Source: a bacterium
GTDB lineage: Bacteria; Electryoneota; RPQS01
Assembly: GCA_016721565.1 (NCBI GenBank)
Contig: JADKHW010000002.1
Location: 186,001-250,000 of the forward strand
DNA length: 64,000 nt
Reading direction: 5' to 3'
Shown here: piece after piece, positions 29,701-37,879 of the stretch
Numbering within the stretch: the first letter of the stretch is position 1
How the letters are laid out: the number at the start of each line of letters is the position of its first letter
Translations under genes and position numbers: made by a program
The notes under the pieces: generated by a model
What the model saw: only the letters and a program-made list of their open reading frames with translations
Database searches by the model: none
Told to the model about the DNA's origin: nothing

Positions 29701-29837
29701 CGACATTCTTGACACTTGTGCTTGTACCCGTAGTGTATTCGCTGATTGCAAAGTACTCCCCTGTGCATGATCCTGAAAAGGCGCTGGCAGACGAAGACGC
29801 GGCAATGCCGACTATCGCACCGCAGCATTCGCACTAA
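26727..29837 (+). CDS. RND-family multidrug efflux permease (HAE1/AcrB type)
   Basis: The 1,036-residue protein has the full RND layout: membrane helix 1 (about 10-30), a large periplasmic porter/docking loop, helices 2-6, second periplasmic loop, and helices 8-12. The proton-relay aspartates are in GLVVDDAIVVLEN (about 395-407), and the matching C-terminal segment is GLVTKNAILIVEFA. It exports hydrophobic or amphiphilic compounds by proton antiport as a trimer with the adaptor and TolC protein encoded upstream. Substrates cannot be told from sequence. Confidence 0.95.
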   Translation: MKLSDLSIRRPVFASVMSLSIILFGVIAFLRLPVREYPDIDPPVVSVITLYRGASASVVETEITDVLEEQFATLSEVKTLTSSSREEGSVITIQFELSRDVEEAANDVRDRVARSRGLLPRDIEDPIVEKVDANAQPIVWLGVSSDRHDGLQLTDAADRILKERLQRLPGVGSIIIGGERRYAMRVWLDPARLAARGLSPTDVENAISRENAEIPGGRVEGNEREFSVRTHGEVNTPEQFSSIIVAQTDDGIVRLSDVATVEVGAEDERTVARYNGQPAVGLGIVKQSKASTLDVAKAVREVLPQLEAALPEGMKINVAYDSSTFISDSIGEVAETLIIAMCLVILVVLAFMKSMRATLIPTLAIPVSIIGTFVVIYFAGFTINILTLLALVLAIGLVVDDAIVVLENIFRHMEMGKSKLRAAFDGSKEIAFAVIATTITLIAVFVPVAFLTGSVGRLFREFGFTVAIAVGISGFVALTLTPMFSSRILKPIHGTGNSWASRSFDAFFDWMNRTYERILKFALRHRLATIITAIVLVVLSAGIFKFMPSELVPTEDRGIGFGIVLAPEGSTLNYTDRHMRKVEDILLPLPERNGLFTATGLGFQGPGRVTDGFLFLNLGSPGSRERSQQDIVGQLFPQLFSIPGVLAFVINPPSLGQFSSSPIEYVLQAESYEELSQAMGVMLASANKLGYLYNVNSDLKLDKPELSIAIDRDRASELGVSTSEIGSTLQALLGGRVIGDFKRGTKQYDVIMQVQAAERATPDVLSGVYVRGHSGLVQLANVITVSETAGPKELNHYNRRRSATITANLIPFVSLGQALTDLDNVAQTSLPKGVTREFAGQSLEYKESSTGLYYFFLLALVFIFLVLAAQFESFIHPFTILLSVPLAVFGALVSLFVFGQSLNIYSQIGLIMLIGLVTKNAILIVEFANQLRARGREITQAVVEASVIRLRPILMTSLATVFGILPIAIGLGAGAEARRPLGIAVVGGMLFSTFLTLVLVPVVYSLIAKYSPVHDPEKALADEDAAMPTIAPQHSH

Positions 29838-29852
29838 GCAATTCGTTTGTTT

Positions 29853-29888
29853 AAAAAGAGCCCTTGGGAGTGGATCCCAAGGGCTCTT
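29853..29888. terminator. Bidirectional rho-independent terminator
   Basis: AAGAGCCCTTGGGA (29856-29869) pairs perfectly with TCCCAAGGGCTCTT (29875-29888). It has an A-run on one side and a T-rich tract on the other, between the convergent RND and VIT-vWA genes. Confidence 0.9.
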
Positions 29889-29915
29889 CCGTTTATTGGG
29901 TTGTCCGCAGCGGTG

Positions 29916-32165
29916 CTATTCGATGATGTAGTTCTGGCCGCAAAGTGTCACCACAAACTTTTCGCCTTCTCGTTGGCCAGAGAGCAATGCATTCTCTTCG
30001 GCGCTGCTGTTTGTCAACAGTTCAAAGTAGTCGTCGCTGAATCGCTTAATGTGAGTGAGCTGCCCGGCGTCTTTCTCCATATCCAAGTGCGCAAGGCTTG
30101 AGAGAATCCAATAGTCTCCGCGCCTGTAGAAGATCTCGTTGCCAATCATGCGGATTGATTCTTCGCGGACAAGATAGTGAGCTTCGGTGTCGCGCCCTCC
30201 GCGTACATGCAGTTCACCGCTTGCATCGACTTTGAAACCGGGCTGTTTGGCCATTATCATGTTCTGCATCGCTGCGGATTCTTCTTGCGGCGCCGCACCA
30301 GCTGTCTCTTCATGCAAGGCCGTCGACTTCCGGGCAACATCGCGTCGTATGCTTCCCACATCAGAGAGTCTTTGATTCTCATCGGCAAGATAGCTCGTGT
30401 ACGGAGTTACGATTCCGTAGCGGGTAGCAAGCTCAGTAATCTCATCTACCAATTCTTCGATGTTGCCTTTCAAGCGAACCTCGTTCAGCAAGAAGGCAAC
30501 TCGCCGCTGTGCCCATAGCTTTTCAATGAACTTGTAAGACGATCGGTGATTGGAACCGTTGACTTCAACTGGATAGGCGAATGTTTGTTCGCGTCCCTGA
30601 TACAATCCGGTAATAACAAGATCCGTTTGCATTATGCCGCTGACTTCGTTGCTGATTCGCCCCACCTGCACAATCTGGTCCCCCTCGAACAGATCACCTA
30701 TGTCGGACGGTTGCCGATCCCGCAGACGAAAATCAACAAGATCGACTTGCAAGCCAGACATAACCGGATTCTTGATCTTGGAATAGAGCGAAGAAACTTT
30801 AACCTCAATGTCTTCGTCCGGTTTCACGTAGGCGGATTTGCCGTTTTGATCATTCGACAAATTATCAAGAAGTCGCACATTGACATCGTAACCGACACCG
30901 AAACAAAACAAGCGTGCTTGCAAGTCATTGGCTCTGCGGGTGTCGTCGATGATTCGCTGTTCGTCGGTGATACCAACTGTCGGCAAACCATCCGTCATAA
31001 AGAACACATATGTCGGACGCGATGTCGCGTTGTCCAACGACGCTTGGCGGTTTGATTGGCTCAGAATATCCATCGCCGTTTCAAGCGCGTCGTGAATATT
31101 GGTTCCGCCGCCGGACTCTACCCTGCTCACGTCGGACAAGGCCATGTCGCGATTTGCTAATGTCGCAGAGGTAAGCGTGCCAAAGGTGGATTCGACTGCA
31201 TCGTTGTACGTGATGATGTCGAAGCGGTCCTCGGAGTTCAAGTTGTTGATGACAAATCGCGCGGCGTCACGGGCTTGGGCGATCTTTTCGCCTGCCATTG
31301 AACCAGAACGATCAAGCACGAGCAAGATGTCCTTGGCAAGCGGCGCTTGCGTACTCGCGTTGCGGGCGGGCGATACCAGCATCATGTAATAGCCGTCTTT
31401 GCCGCGCTCGGGGAAATAGGTCAGGAATGAGGCGCCAAGCTCCGTATTATCTTCTCGATAGTAGACCACGAAATCGGCTGACGGATAGAAATCACGCGAC
31501 GTAAATGTCACCAGCGCATTTTTGTCACCGCGATAGGTTGTTTTGATTTCTACGGTAGGCGAATAGATGTTCATCAGCTCCGCCTGTCCTTCAATTTCCG
31601 CAGTCACTCTGACTTCTTTCACTGGAGCGGATGAATGCCGAGCCGTCGCAAGCGGGAATTGCAGTTCTACAATATCGCCTTCACGCGGGCAGAGCATATT
31701 GTAATGAAAGGTGAGCGTCGCAGGTTTATTAGGTTCCAATGGAAATGCGGAGACGCGAATACAACCCAGACCCGCATATTCCAGCAATGCAGGATCGCGG
31801 CGCCGACGAACAATGTCTTCATAGTAGCGGCGCGCGTCGTTTGCGGAGAGAATTTCACCGCTCATTTCGCGCCCGTTGACTGTCAATGTGAGTTGATCCA
31901 CACTGGCATCGGCAGGTATAGGCAAATAGTACTCAGCCTCGACCACACGGCCGCAAGTGTTCAATAGTGTTTCCGTCACCGATACCGACGCAACTTGATT
32001 GCGCACCTGCATATCGACGAAGCGTGATTCGACTGCCCAAGGTGTAGGCGGCCGTAGTGATGAATTCGCCGGCGGATAGAAGTCGGGCGTGGTGATTGAG
32101 ACCTGTGCGAACGCTGTGAGACAAAGCAACTGCAATGCGAGTAGAGCGAGCTTTACGCGCTTCAT
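29916..32165 (-). CDS. Exported VIT domain plus von Willebrand factor A domain protein
   Basis: The start at 32163-32165 has a perfect AGGAGG seven bases upstream and opens a signal peptide (MKRVKLALLALQLLCLTAFAQ). The 749-residue product has a vault/inter-alpha-trypsin-type VIT domain (about 35-160, VTETLLNTCGRVVEAEYYLP) and a vWA domain (about 285-450) with the metal-ion site DRSGS, the Thr of GGTNIHDALETA and Asp in FFMTDG. The C-terminal 250 residues are mixed alpha/beta without a clear family. VIT-vWA proteins mediate metal-dependent protein adhesion at the envelope, and this one is probably periplasmic or surface exposed. No sorting domain is present. Confidence 0.9.
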   Translation of the reverse strand: MKRVKLALLALQLLCLTAFAQVSITTPDFYPPANSSLRPPTPWAVESRFVDMQVRNQVASVSVTETLLNTCGRVVEAEYYLPIPADASVDQLTLTVNGREMSGEILSANDARRYYEDIVRRRRDPALLEYAGLGCIRVSAFPLEPNKPATLTFHYNMLCPREGDIVELQFPLATARHSSAPVKEVRVTAEIEGQAELMNIYSPTVEIKTTYRGDKNALVTFTSRDFYPSADFVVYYREDNTELGASFLTYFPERGKDGYYMMLVSPARNASTQAPLAKDILLVLDRSGSMAGEKIAQARDAARFVINNLNSEDRFDIITYNDAVESTFGTLTSATLANRDMALSDVSRVESGGGTNIHDALETAMDILSQSNRQASLDNATSRPTYVFFMTDGLPTVGITDEQRIIDDTRRANDLQARLFCFGVGYDVNVRLLDNLSNDQNGKSAYVKPDEDIEVKVSSLYSKIKNPVMSGLQVDLVDFRLRDRQPSDIGDLFEGDQIVQVGRISNEVSGIMQTDLVITGLYQGREQTFAYPVEVNGSNHRSSYKFIEKLWAQRRVAFLLNEVRLKGNIEELVDEITELATRYGIVTPYTSYLADENQRLSDVGSIRRDVARKSTALHEETAGAAPQEESAAMQNMIMAKQPGFKVDASGELHVRGGRDTEAHYLVREESIRMIGNEIFYRRGDYWILSSLAHLDMEKDAGQLTHIKRFSDDYFELLTNSSAEENALLSGQREGEKFVVTLCGQNYIIE

Positions 32166-32327
32166 GGCGAGTCCTCCTGAATTGCGGGTTAAATGGAGGC
32201 CGGGACCGACATTTGTCACGTAAGTTGGACGCGCGAGGTTGCTGCGAGGTTTAATCGACTGGCTCTTGTGCAGGTTTTTAAACCTTATTCCTGAGCAAGT
32301 TGTGAAAGAACGATGAAGTTGCTGCCA

Positions 32328-32356
32328 AAAGGAACCGCGACTTATCATCGCGGTTC
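32328..32356 (-). terminator. Rho-independent terminator
   Basis: GAACCGCGA (32332-32340) pairs with TCGCGGTTC (32348-32356). On the minus strand CCTTTTGG follows, 15 bases after the YceI gene stop. Confidence 0.75.
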
Positions 32357-32370
32357 GGGGTAATCAGTTA

Positions 32371-32940
32371 CTATTTAGAGCGTGTGCCGACGAGCTTTAC
32401 GTCTATTCGCTGTTCTTCGGCGAGTTTCATGACCAAAAATTCAGGCCGGGTGATACTGAAGTCTTGAAGCTTCACGCTGAATTTAGATTCAACGATAAGT
32501 TCGTCACCGTTCACGGTCAACCAAGAGATTGGATTGATTTCGCGGCTGACGCCGTGCATCAATAGAGTGCCTGTAACATTGACAGCCGTCTTTTGTCCGT
32601 CGGTAAGAGTTCCACCGGGGATGTCGAGCGAAGTCATTTTGAATACCGCTTCAGGGTATTTTGCAGTCTCAAGATGGTTCTCGCGCATGTGCTTATTGCG
32701 CAGACTCATTCCGGTGTCCAGCGAAGCAAGATCGACGTGAATTTCGGCATTCCCTTGCGTTGAACCGTCGGGCAGCATCACAAAACCCGTGACCACATTG
32801 GTCTTGCCAACGACTTCTTCGAGCGGCGCTTCGCTGGTAAACGTGACGTGGTTAGAAGAGCTTCCCTGGACAATCGTGAACATCTCGCCGGCATAAGAGG
32901 CTGCGCATGCGCTCAGGAGTGTAATTAGTACGTATCTCAT
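32371..32940 (-). CDS. YceI-family exported protein
   Basis: The 189-residue protein has a signal peptide (1-17, SYAGE) and the whole YceI fold: FTIVQGSSSNHVTFTSEAP, LDTGMSLRNKHMRENHLE near 75-90, YPEAVFKM and the closing VKLQDFSI. YceI proteins are periplasmic lipocalin-like barrels that bind isoprenoid or amide lipids such as quinone precursors. The gene lies 38 bases downstream of the cupredoxin/YCF48 gene and is probably cotranscribed. A role in quinone handling would fit the redox setting, but that is inference. Confidence 0.93.
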   Translation of the reverse strand: MRYVLITLLSACAASYAGEMFTIVQGSSSNHVTFTSEAPLEEVVGKTNVVTGFVMLPDGSTQGNAEIHVDLASLDTGMSLRNKHMRENHLETAKYPEAVFKMTSLDIPGGTLTDGQKTAVNVTGTLLMHGVSREINPISWLTVNGDELIVESKFSVKLQDFSITRPEFLVMKLAEEQRIDVKLVGTRSK

Positions 32941-32978
32941 CGGCGAGTTCCTGTATTTTGAATTTAGGTACGTAATCG

Positions 32979-34475
32979 CTATTTCAACAAGACCATTTTG
33001 CGTGTATCTACGTGACCGCCGCTGGCAAGTTGATAGAAGTAGGCGCCGGACGGCAATTCAGTTGCACTGAATTCGACTCGGTGCGCGCCGCTGCTCAAGT
33101 TTCCGTTGACGGGTTGAGCGATTTGCTGACCAAGAATATCGAAGACGGTAAGCGTCGTGTAACCGGATGTGTTTAACGAGAACTCAATCGTAGTTGCGGG
33201 GTTAAACGGATTCGGGTAATTGTCTTTCAGCTCGAAGGCTGTAACACCGTGTTGATGCTCTTGTGGTGTCGAGCTGATAATCTCACCAGCCTCATAGCGG
33301 AAGATGCGGCCGTCTCCCGTTACCAAGAAACCAAGCGTATCGTTGACAAAATAGATGGCGTTGAACGATGAGACAACCGGCGGTTCTTGCGTGCTCCACA
33401 TGTCGCCGTTGTCCATTGCACTGGCAAGAAATCCGCCCGCTCCGCAGACCCAGCCGTTATCCTGATTGGTGAAGAAGATGTCCATCAAAGCAACGGTTGT
33501 GCTGCTCGTTTGCGGTGTCCACGTTTGACCGCCGTTGCTCGTGTGGTAAATCCGGCCTTGACCGCCTGCGGCCCATGCGGTGTTCTCGTCCATGGCCATT
33601 ACAGCTTCAAACTCATCTTCTTCGCCGCCGGGAACACTCAACTGCGTGTTCCAAGCGTTTCCACCGTTGCTAGTATACATGATCAAGCCATCCGAACCAA
33701 CCATCCATCCGCGCTGGCTGTCAAGCATATGAATGCCGCGCAGGTCATCTTGAGCAGGACTGGATTGCGGACTCCATATGGCCCCGCCGTTGGTCGTATG
33801 AATCAGAATGCCGTCTTTGCCGCAAGCCCAGCCGTTTTGCGAATCTGTGAACCAGATGTCGCGGAGCTTATCCGGCGCTCCACTTGTTTGCGGAGTCCAC
33901 GACTGGCCGCCGTTAGTTGAGTGAGCGATATAACCGTCATTGCCACAAACCCAACCTTCGGTTGCACTGATGAAGAAGACGGCCTCGAGGTCTTCAGGCG
34001 TTCCGACAAGTTGCCATGAATCACCGCCATTTGTCGTACGCAGGACACCTTGATTGCCAGCAATCCAACCCGTGTTTGCGTCCAAGAAGCGGACGTCGTT
34101 CAAGGGTAAGCTTGTCGGGCTGGTCAGCTCGGACCAAGTCGTTGTATCGCCGCCGCCGCTGGTTCCGACATTGATGACAGCGGTCATGTTAGAGTGATAT
34201 TGGCAAACATACGCAAATGTTCCGGCCTGCGCAAATAGGTGGCTGAATGAGGCACCCACAGCTAAGAAATCGCTATCAAATGATCCATCGGTCGCTGTGA
34301 CCGTATGCGGCGAGGTATCGTTGTTGGTCCAACGAACGGAATCGCCCGGCTGAATGGTTTGAGAAGTTGGCGCAAAAGCGAAGTTGCTGATGGAAACATT
34401 GTGGGTCGCCGCAAATGCTGTTGTACTAAGCCATGAGGCAGCAAGGAGGGCAGTGCAAAGAAGCTTGAATCGCAT
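32979..34475 (-). CDS. Secreted cupredoxin plus YCF48/BNR-repeat protein with type IX sorting domain
   Basis: I choose the ATG at 34473-34475 because AGGTGA lies eight bases upstream; a GTG four codons earlier is the alternative. Signal peptide 1-23. A plastocyanin-like cupredoxin domain (about 24-105) has the full type 1 copper set: His in TSPHTV, Cys in AYVCQYH, the following His, and Met in HSNM. Then come about six YCF48/BNR-type beta-propeller blades (about 110-400), each with GWxxG, and a Por-type sorting domain (NYPNPFNPATTIEFS to LLK). It should be exported and attached outside. The copper centre suggests electron transfer at the surface, possibly with the multiheme system; this is inference. 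Confidence 0.9.
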   Translation of the reverse strand: MRFKLLCTALLAASWLSTTAFAATHNVSISNFAFAPTSQTIQPGDSVRWTNNDTSPHTVTATDGSFDSDFLAVGASFSHLFAQAGTFAYVCQYHSNMTAVINVGTSGGGDTTTWSELTSPTSLPLNDVRFLDANTGWIAGNQGVLRTTNGGDSWQLVGTPEDLEAVFFISATEGWVCGNDGYIAHSTNGGQSWTPQTSGAPDKLRDIWFTDSQNGWACGKDGILIHTTNGGAIWSPQSSPAQDDLRGIHMLDSQRGWMVGSDGLIMYTSNGGNAWNTQLSVPGGEEDEFEAVMAMDENTAWAAGGQGRIYHTSNGGQTWTPQTSSTTVALMDIFFTNQDNGWVCGAGGFLASAMDNGDMWSTQEPPVVSSFNAIYFVNDTLGFLVTGDGRIFRYEAGEIISSTPQEHQHGVTAFELKDNYPNPFNPATTIEFSLNTSGYTTLTVFDILGQQIAQPVNGNLSSGAHRVEFSATELPSGAYFYQLASGGHVDTRKMVLLK

Positions 34476-34487
34476 TTTCGGAATCAC

Positions 34488-34914
34488 CTGTCTGATTTTG
34501 TATTGAAAGTTTACTTAATTTGGACGCAGGGCGCGCCGGAAATAACCTATTGTAGCTGCCCCACTGAAAAATTTGGGAGAGGGGGACCGCAAAGAATTGA
34601 AGTTTAACCTGTCTGTAGTGCTTGTCCTTGCGGTCCCCACTTTGCTTATGGCAATGGGTGTGCCAGTAGCCAAAATCAGTGGGGGGGCTATCTTTTAAGT
34701 ATATATTATTAATTACTTAAAGTCTGTGCGAAGGTTGAGAGTGTTATGCTTTATGACATGCCATACAGATTGTCCAATTGAGGCTCAGAGCGGGCAAACG
34801 GCTTTATATCCTTAACATTCTTGCACTTACAACTGAGGCACTCGTGCCACACCAATTGATACAAAACTATCATTCTGATTATTAGGCTTTTAACCACAAT
34901 CCAGATGTTCGCCC
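34488..34914. other. Gene-free stretch with a nested inverted-repeat element
   Basis: The stretch lies between divergent genes. Besides the element at 34553-34692 it holds an AT-rich segment near 34700-34725 and the palindrome GGCAC-TC-GTGCC at 34837-34848, placed upstream of the histidine kinase gene where a regulator could bind. A weak promoter-like pair, TTGATA near 34856 and GATTAT, is badly spaced. Confidence 0.45.
34553..34692. mobile_element. MITE-like element with 15-base imperfect terminal inverted repeats
   Basis: TAGCTGCCCCACTGA at the left end matches the reverse complement of the right end, TAGCCCCCCCACTGA, at 13 of 15 positions; weaker similarity continues to TTTGG on both sides. 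Inside is a second strong inverted repeat, GGGGACCGCAA with TTGCGGTCCCC. There is no coding frame. The ends recall insertion-sequence termini of the IS3 type. A structured RNA is the alternative. Confidence 0.5.
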
Positions 34915-36396
34915 GTGCTTGATAAACTGCGCCCGCGGCTCACGCGGTACTTCGCTTTGAACTTCCTCTTACTCGACCTTCTGATAGTCGGGGCCGGAGG
35001 CGTTGTGGCCTACCAGTTGGGAAAGGCCAACCTGATCTCCGTGGCTGAGCAATATGGAACGGCTGCTGTGAACCACCTCGCACGCTCGATAGACAAGTTC
35101 TACCTCGAACCGTGGCAGATGACATTTGACACCTTTCCGTTTGACCACCCGCTTGCCCACCACGAGCTGACTGGAATCGTGCAGACATTTGTGAGCGGAT
35201 TTAAGGTCGAGCGCATCAGTATATACGACAAGAACTATCAGATCGTATTCTCGACCGACTCGGTACGCGAGGGGCAGAAGGATCCGACGAATTCACTGCT
35301 GCTGTCGGCTCTCGCGGGCAAAACAAGTTCATATCTTGTGCGTGAGCAGACTCCGGCACATATGGATTCGGCAAGCAACGATACCGATCACATGATTGCA
35401 TTTGTGCCCGTGGGATTTCGCACAGCGGATGGAGGGCAATCGAGATTCGCGTTTGAAATTCTGATGAACGTTGCTGAGACTTACCACAAAGTAGAACAGC
35501 TCCGGCTCGTAATTCTCATCAGCACGCTTTTGACGGGACTTGCACTTTTCTTCGTAGTGTGGGTAATCGCCGTGCGAGCAGACAAGGCAATCATCGCAGA
35601 GTACCGAGAACGCATTGCATTAGCGGATCAGATACAACAGCAGAATGAGAACCTTGAATTGATCGTGCAGCAACGCACGCAGGAATTACGCGACGCGCAA
35701 GCTGGATTGGTGCAAATGGAGAAGATGTCCGCGACAGGGCAGCTTGCGGCAGGCGTAGCGCATGAAATCAATAATCCGGTTGGGATCATCAAGAATAGGC
35801 TCGAATTGCTGATTGAAGATGTCAAAGCGGATCGAAAAATCGATGACATGCCAGATCACTTGACGATGATGCATCGGCAGACAGACCGCATCTCCAAAAT
35901 TGTCAGTAAGCTATTGTCATTCGCGCGGAAGTCGTCGGGTAAGAAAGCTCCTCTAAACGTCGATCAGTTACTGCACGGTGTTGTTCTACTCGTGCGCAAA
36001 GAAGCAGAGAAACGAGGCATATCGCTTTCAGCCGATATTGCGCCGAATCTGCCGCCAATCATGGGCGAGGTTACAGAACTCGAGCAGGTCTTCATTAACC
36101 TGATCATTAACGCAATGGATGCGACGCCGCGCGGAGGCAAGATTACATTGTTCGCCACACCGGTTGATAGCCGGGTTCAAGTGCGCGTTGAAGACACCGG
36201 TTCGGGCATCAACCCTGAGAATGTCACGCGCATCTATGATCCGTTCTTCACTACAAAGGATGTGGGCGTGGGCACCGGTTTGGGATTGGCGATTTCTTAT
36301 CGAATCATTGAAGACCACGGTGCGACGATTATGGTCGCGAGCGCACCGGGACACGGCACTACGTTCACGCTTAACTTTCCTGCTTCAGAAGCTTAG
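34915..36396 (+). CDS. Membrane sensor histidine kinase
   Basis: The GTG start is the only in-frame option before a stop. The 493-residue protein has membrane helix 1 (about 15-37), a periplasmic sensor domain of about 155 residues, membrane helix 2 (about 198-222), a coiled coil (about 230-270), and a HisKA domain with phospho-acceptor His in GVAHEINNP (about 284). The HATPase domain has N-box NLIINAMDAT, G1 VEDTGSGI and G2 GVGTGLGLA. It pairs with the sigma-54 response regulator encoded eight bases downstream. The build resembles NtrB/ZraS/DctB-type kinases. The signal is unknown. Confidence 0.93.
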   Translation: MLDKLRPRLTRYFALNFLLLDLLIVGAGGVVAYQLGKANLISVAEQYGTAAVNHLARSIDKFYLEPWQMTFDTFPFDHPLAHHELTGIVQTFVSGFKVERISIYDKNYQIVFSTDSVREGQKDPTNSLLLSALAGKTSSYLVREQTPAHMDSASNDTDHMIAFVPVGFRTADGGQSRFAFEILMNVAETYHKVEQLRLVILISTLLTGLALFFVVWVIAVRADKAIIAEYRERIALADQIQQQNENLELIVQQRTQELRDAQAGLVQMEKMSATGQLAAGVAHEINNPVGIIKNRLELLIEDVKADRKIDDMPDHLTMMHRQTDRISKIVSKLLSFARKSSGKKAPLNVDQLLHGVVLLVRKEAEKRGISLSADIAPNLPPIMGEVTELEQVFINLIINAMDATPRGGKITLFATPVDSRVQVRVEDTGSGINPENVTRIYDPFFTTKDVGVGTGLGLAISYRIIEDHGATIMVASAPGHGTTFTLNFPASEA

Positions 36397-36404
36397 GTTA
36401 CTCT

Positions 36405-37799
36405 ATGACAAACGCACCACGCATTCTCGTAATCGATGACGAACCGGACTTGCTTGAGAATTGCCGCATGATGCTCACTCGCGAGGGGTATGACGTGCGC
36501 ACGCAAACGGACGGACTGAACTTGGATAAAGTGCTCTCTGAATACGACCCTGATTTGCTCATCACAGATCTAATGATTCCGCAGCGCGACGGAATGGAGA
36601 TTCTGCGCGAGGTGAAGTGGGCGCACAGTGATCTGCCGGTCGTTATGATGACCGCGTATGCCACGATTGAAACGGCCGTCGACGCAATGAAGAACGGCGC
36701 TACGGACTATATTGTCAAGCCGTTTGCGAAGGACCAATTCGTGCATGTGGTTGGTCGCGCGCTCAAAGAACGTTCTCTTGTCGTTGAAAACCAAAAGCTT
36801 CGACACGAATTGGCACAGCAAAAGGTGAAGTCGTCTGTCATCGCCGTTGATCCTGCGATGAAAGAGCTAATGGCAATGGCCACGCGCGTGGCCGATACGG
36901 ATGCGAGCGTTTTCATTCAAGGAGAATCGGGAACGGGTAAGGAAGTATTGGCACGCGCTCTGCACAACGCAAGCAGAAGAAGCGGGAAACAATTCTTGGC
37001 CGTCAATTGCGGCGCACTTCCTGCTAACCTGATTGAGAGCGAATTGTTCGGGCATGAGAAAGGTGCGTTCACCGGCGCATCGACGATGCGCAAAGGCTTG
37101 CTCGAAGAGGCTCAAGGCGGGACATTCTTTTTTGATGAGATAACCGAGATGGATCCCGCGATGCAGTCAAAGCTGCTGCGTGTCATTCAAGAACGTTCAG
37201 TGCGAAGAGTTGGCGGGAATCGTGAAGTTCCGATTGACGTTAGAATTGTTTCAGCGACCAATCGTGATCCTGAAGAGGCTGTGAAGTCCAAACAGTTTCG
37301 GGAGGACCTTTTCTTCCGTGTTGCAGTTGTTACGCTCAACATACCCCCGCTTCGCAAGCGTGCTGACGATATTCCTGCGTTGGCACAGCATTTTCTGAAA
37401 GATCTTTGCACTTCATACGGCCGAAGCATCGATGGCTTTACTCCGCAGGTGATGGAGAAACTGCAGGGCTACGCATGGCCGGGAAACGTACGCGAATTAC
37501 GCAATGTCATAGAACGCGCGGTTTCACTTGCCACCAAATCCGTCATTCGTGATGAAGACTTACCCGCGCACTTTCAAAAGGCGGCCAAACGTAAAGTTCA
37601 AGTTGATTCTGTGGAGACTTACGACAACGCGAAGTCAAAGCTTCTTGATCAATTCCAGATTGAATATTTTTCGCAACTGATGAGCGAAGAAGACGGAAAC
37701 ATTAGCCGAGTTGCGCAGCGAGCGGGCGTGGACAGAAAAACAGTCTATCGCATTCTCAATGCTGTCGGGCTGATGAAGAGCGATGACAAGCAGGAGTGA
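36405..37799 (+). CDS. NtrC-family sigma-54-dependent response regulator
   Basis: The 464-residue protein has a receiver domain (about 5-120) with the acid pair DDE, phospho-acceptor Asp55 in LLITDLMIP, Thr in MMTAYA and Lys in YIVKPF. The AAA+ domain (about 145-375) has Walker A GESGTGKE, the sigma-54 loop GAFTGA, Walker B GTFFFDEIT and WPGNVREL. A Fis-type HTH (about 420-460) has NISRVAQRAGVDRKTVYRIL. Phosphorylation by the upstream kinase should drive hexamer formation and open-complex formation at sigma-54 promoters. The targets are not evident in this window. Confidence 0.95.
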   Translation: MTNAPRILVIDDEPDLLENCRMMLTREGYDVRTQTDGLNLDKVLSEYDPDLLITDLMIPQRDGMEILREVKWAHSDLPVVMMTAYATIETAVDAMKNGATDYIVKPFAKDQFVHVVGRALKERSLVVENQKLRHELAQQKVKSSVIAVDPAMKELMAMATRVADTDASVFIQGESGTGKEVLARALHNASRRSGKQFLAVNCGALPANLIESELFGHEKGAFTGASTMRKGLLEEAQGGTFFFDEITEMDPAMQSKLLRVIQERSVRRVGGNREVPIDVRIVSATNRDPEEAVKSKQFREDLFFRVAVVTLNIPPLRKRADDIPALAQHFLKDLCTSYGRSIDGFTPQVMEKLQGYAWPGNVRELRNVIERAVSLATKSVIRDEDLPAHFQKAAKRKVQVDSVETYDNAKSKLLDQFQIEYFSQLMSEEDGNISRVAQRAGVDRKTVYRILNAVGLMKSDDKQE

Positions 37800-37818
37800 G
37801 TTCGTTTAGATCAAAATC

Positions 37819-37850
37819 AAAGGGGTCCACGTTTCCGTGGACCCCTTCTT
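37819..37850. terminator. Bidirectional rho-independent terminator
   Basis: AAGGGGTCCACG pairs with CGTGGACCCCTT around a TTTC loop, followed by TCTTTATTT, between the convergent response-regulator and RND genes. Confidence 0.9.
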
Positions 37851-37879
37851 TATTTCAAACCGAACGCGATCAGGGTCGC

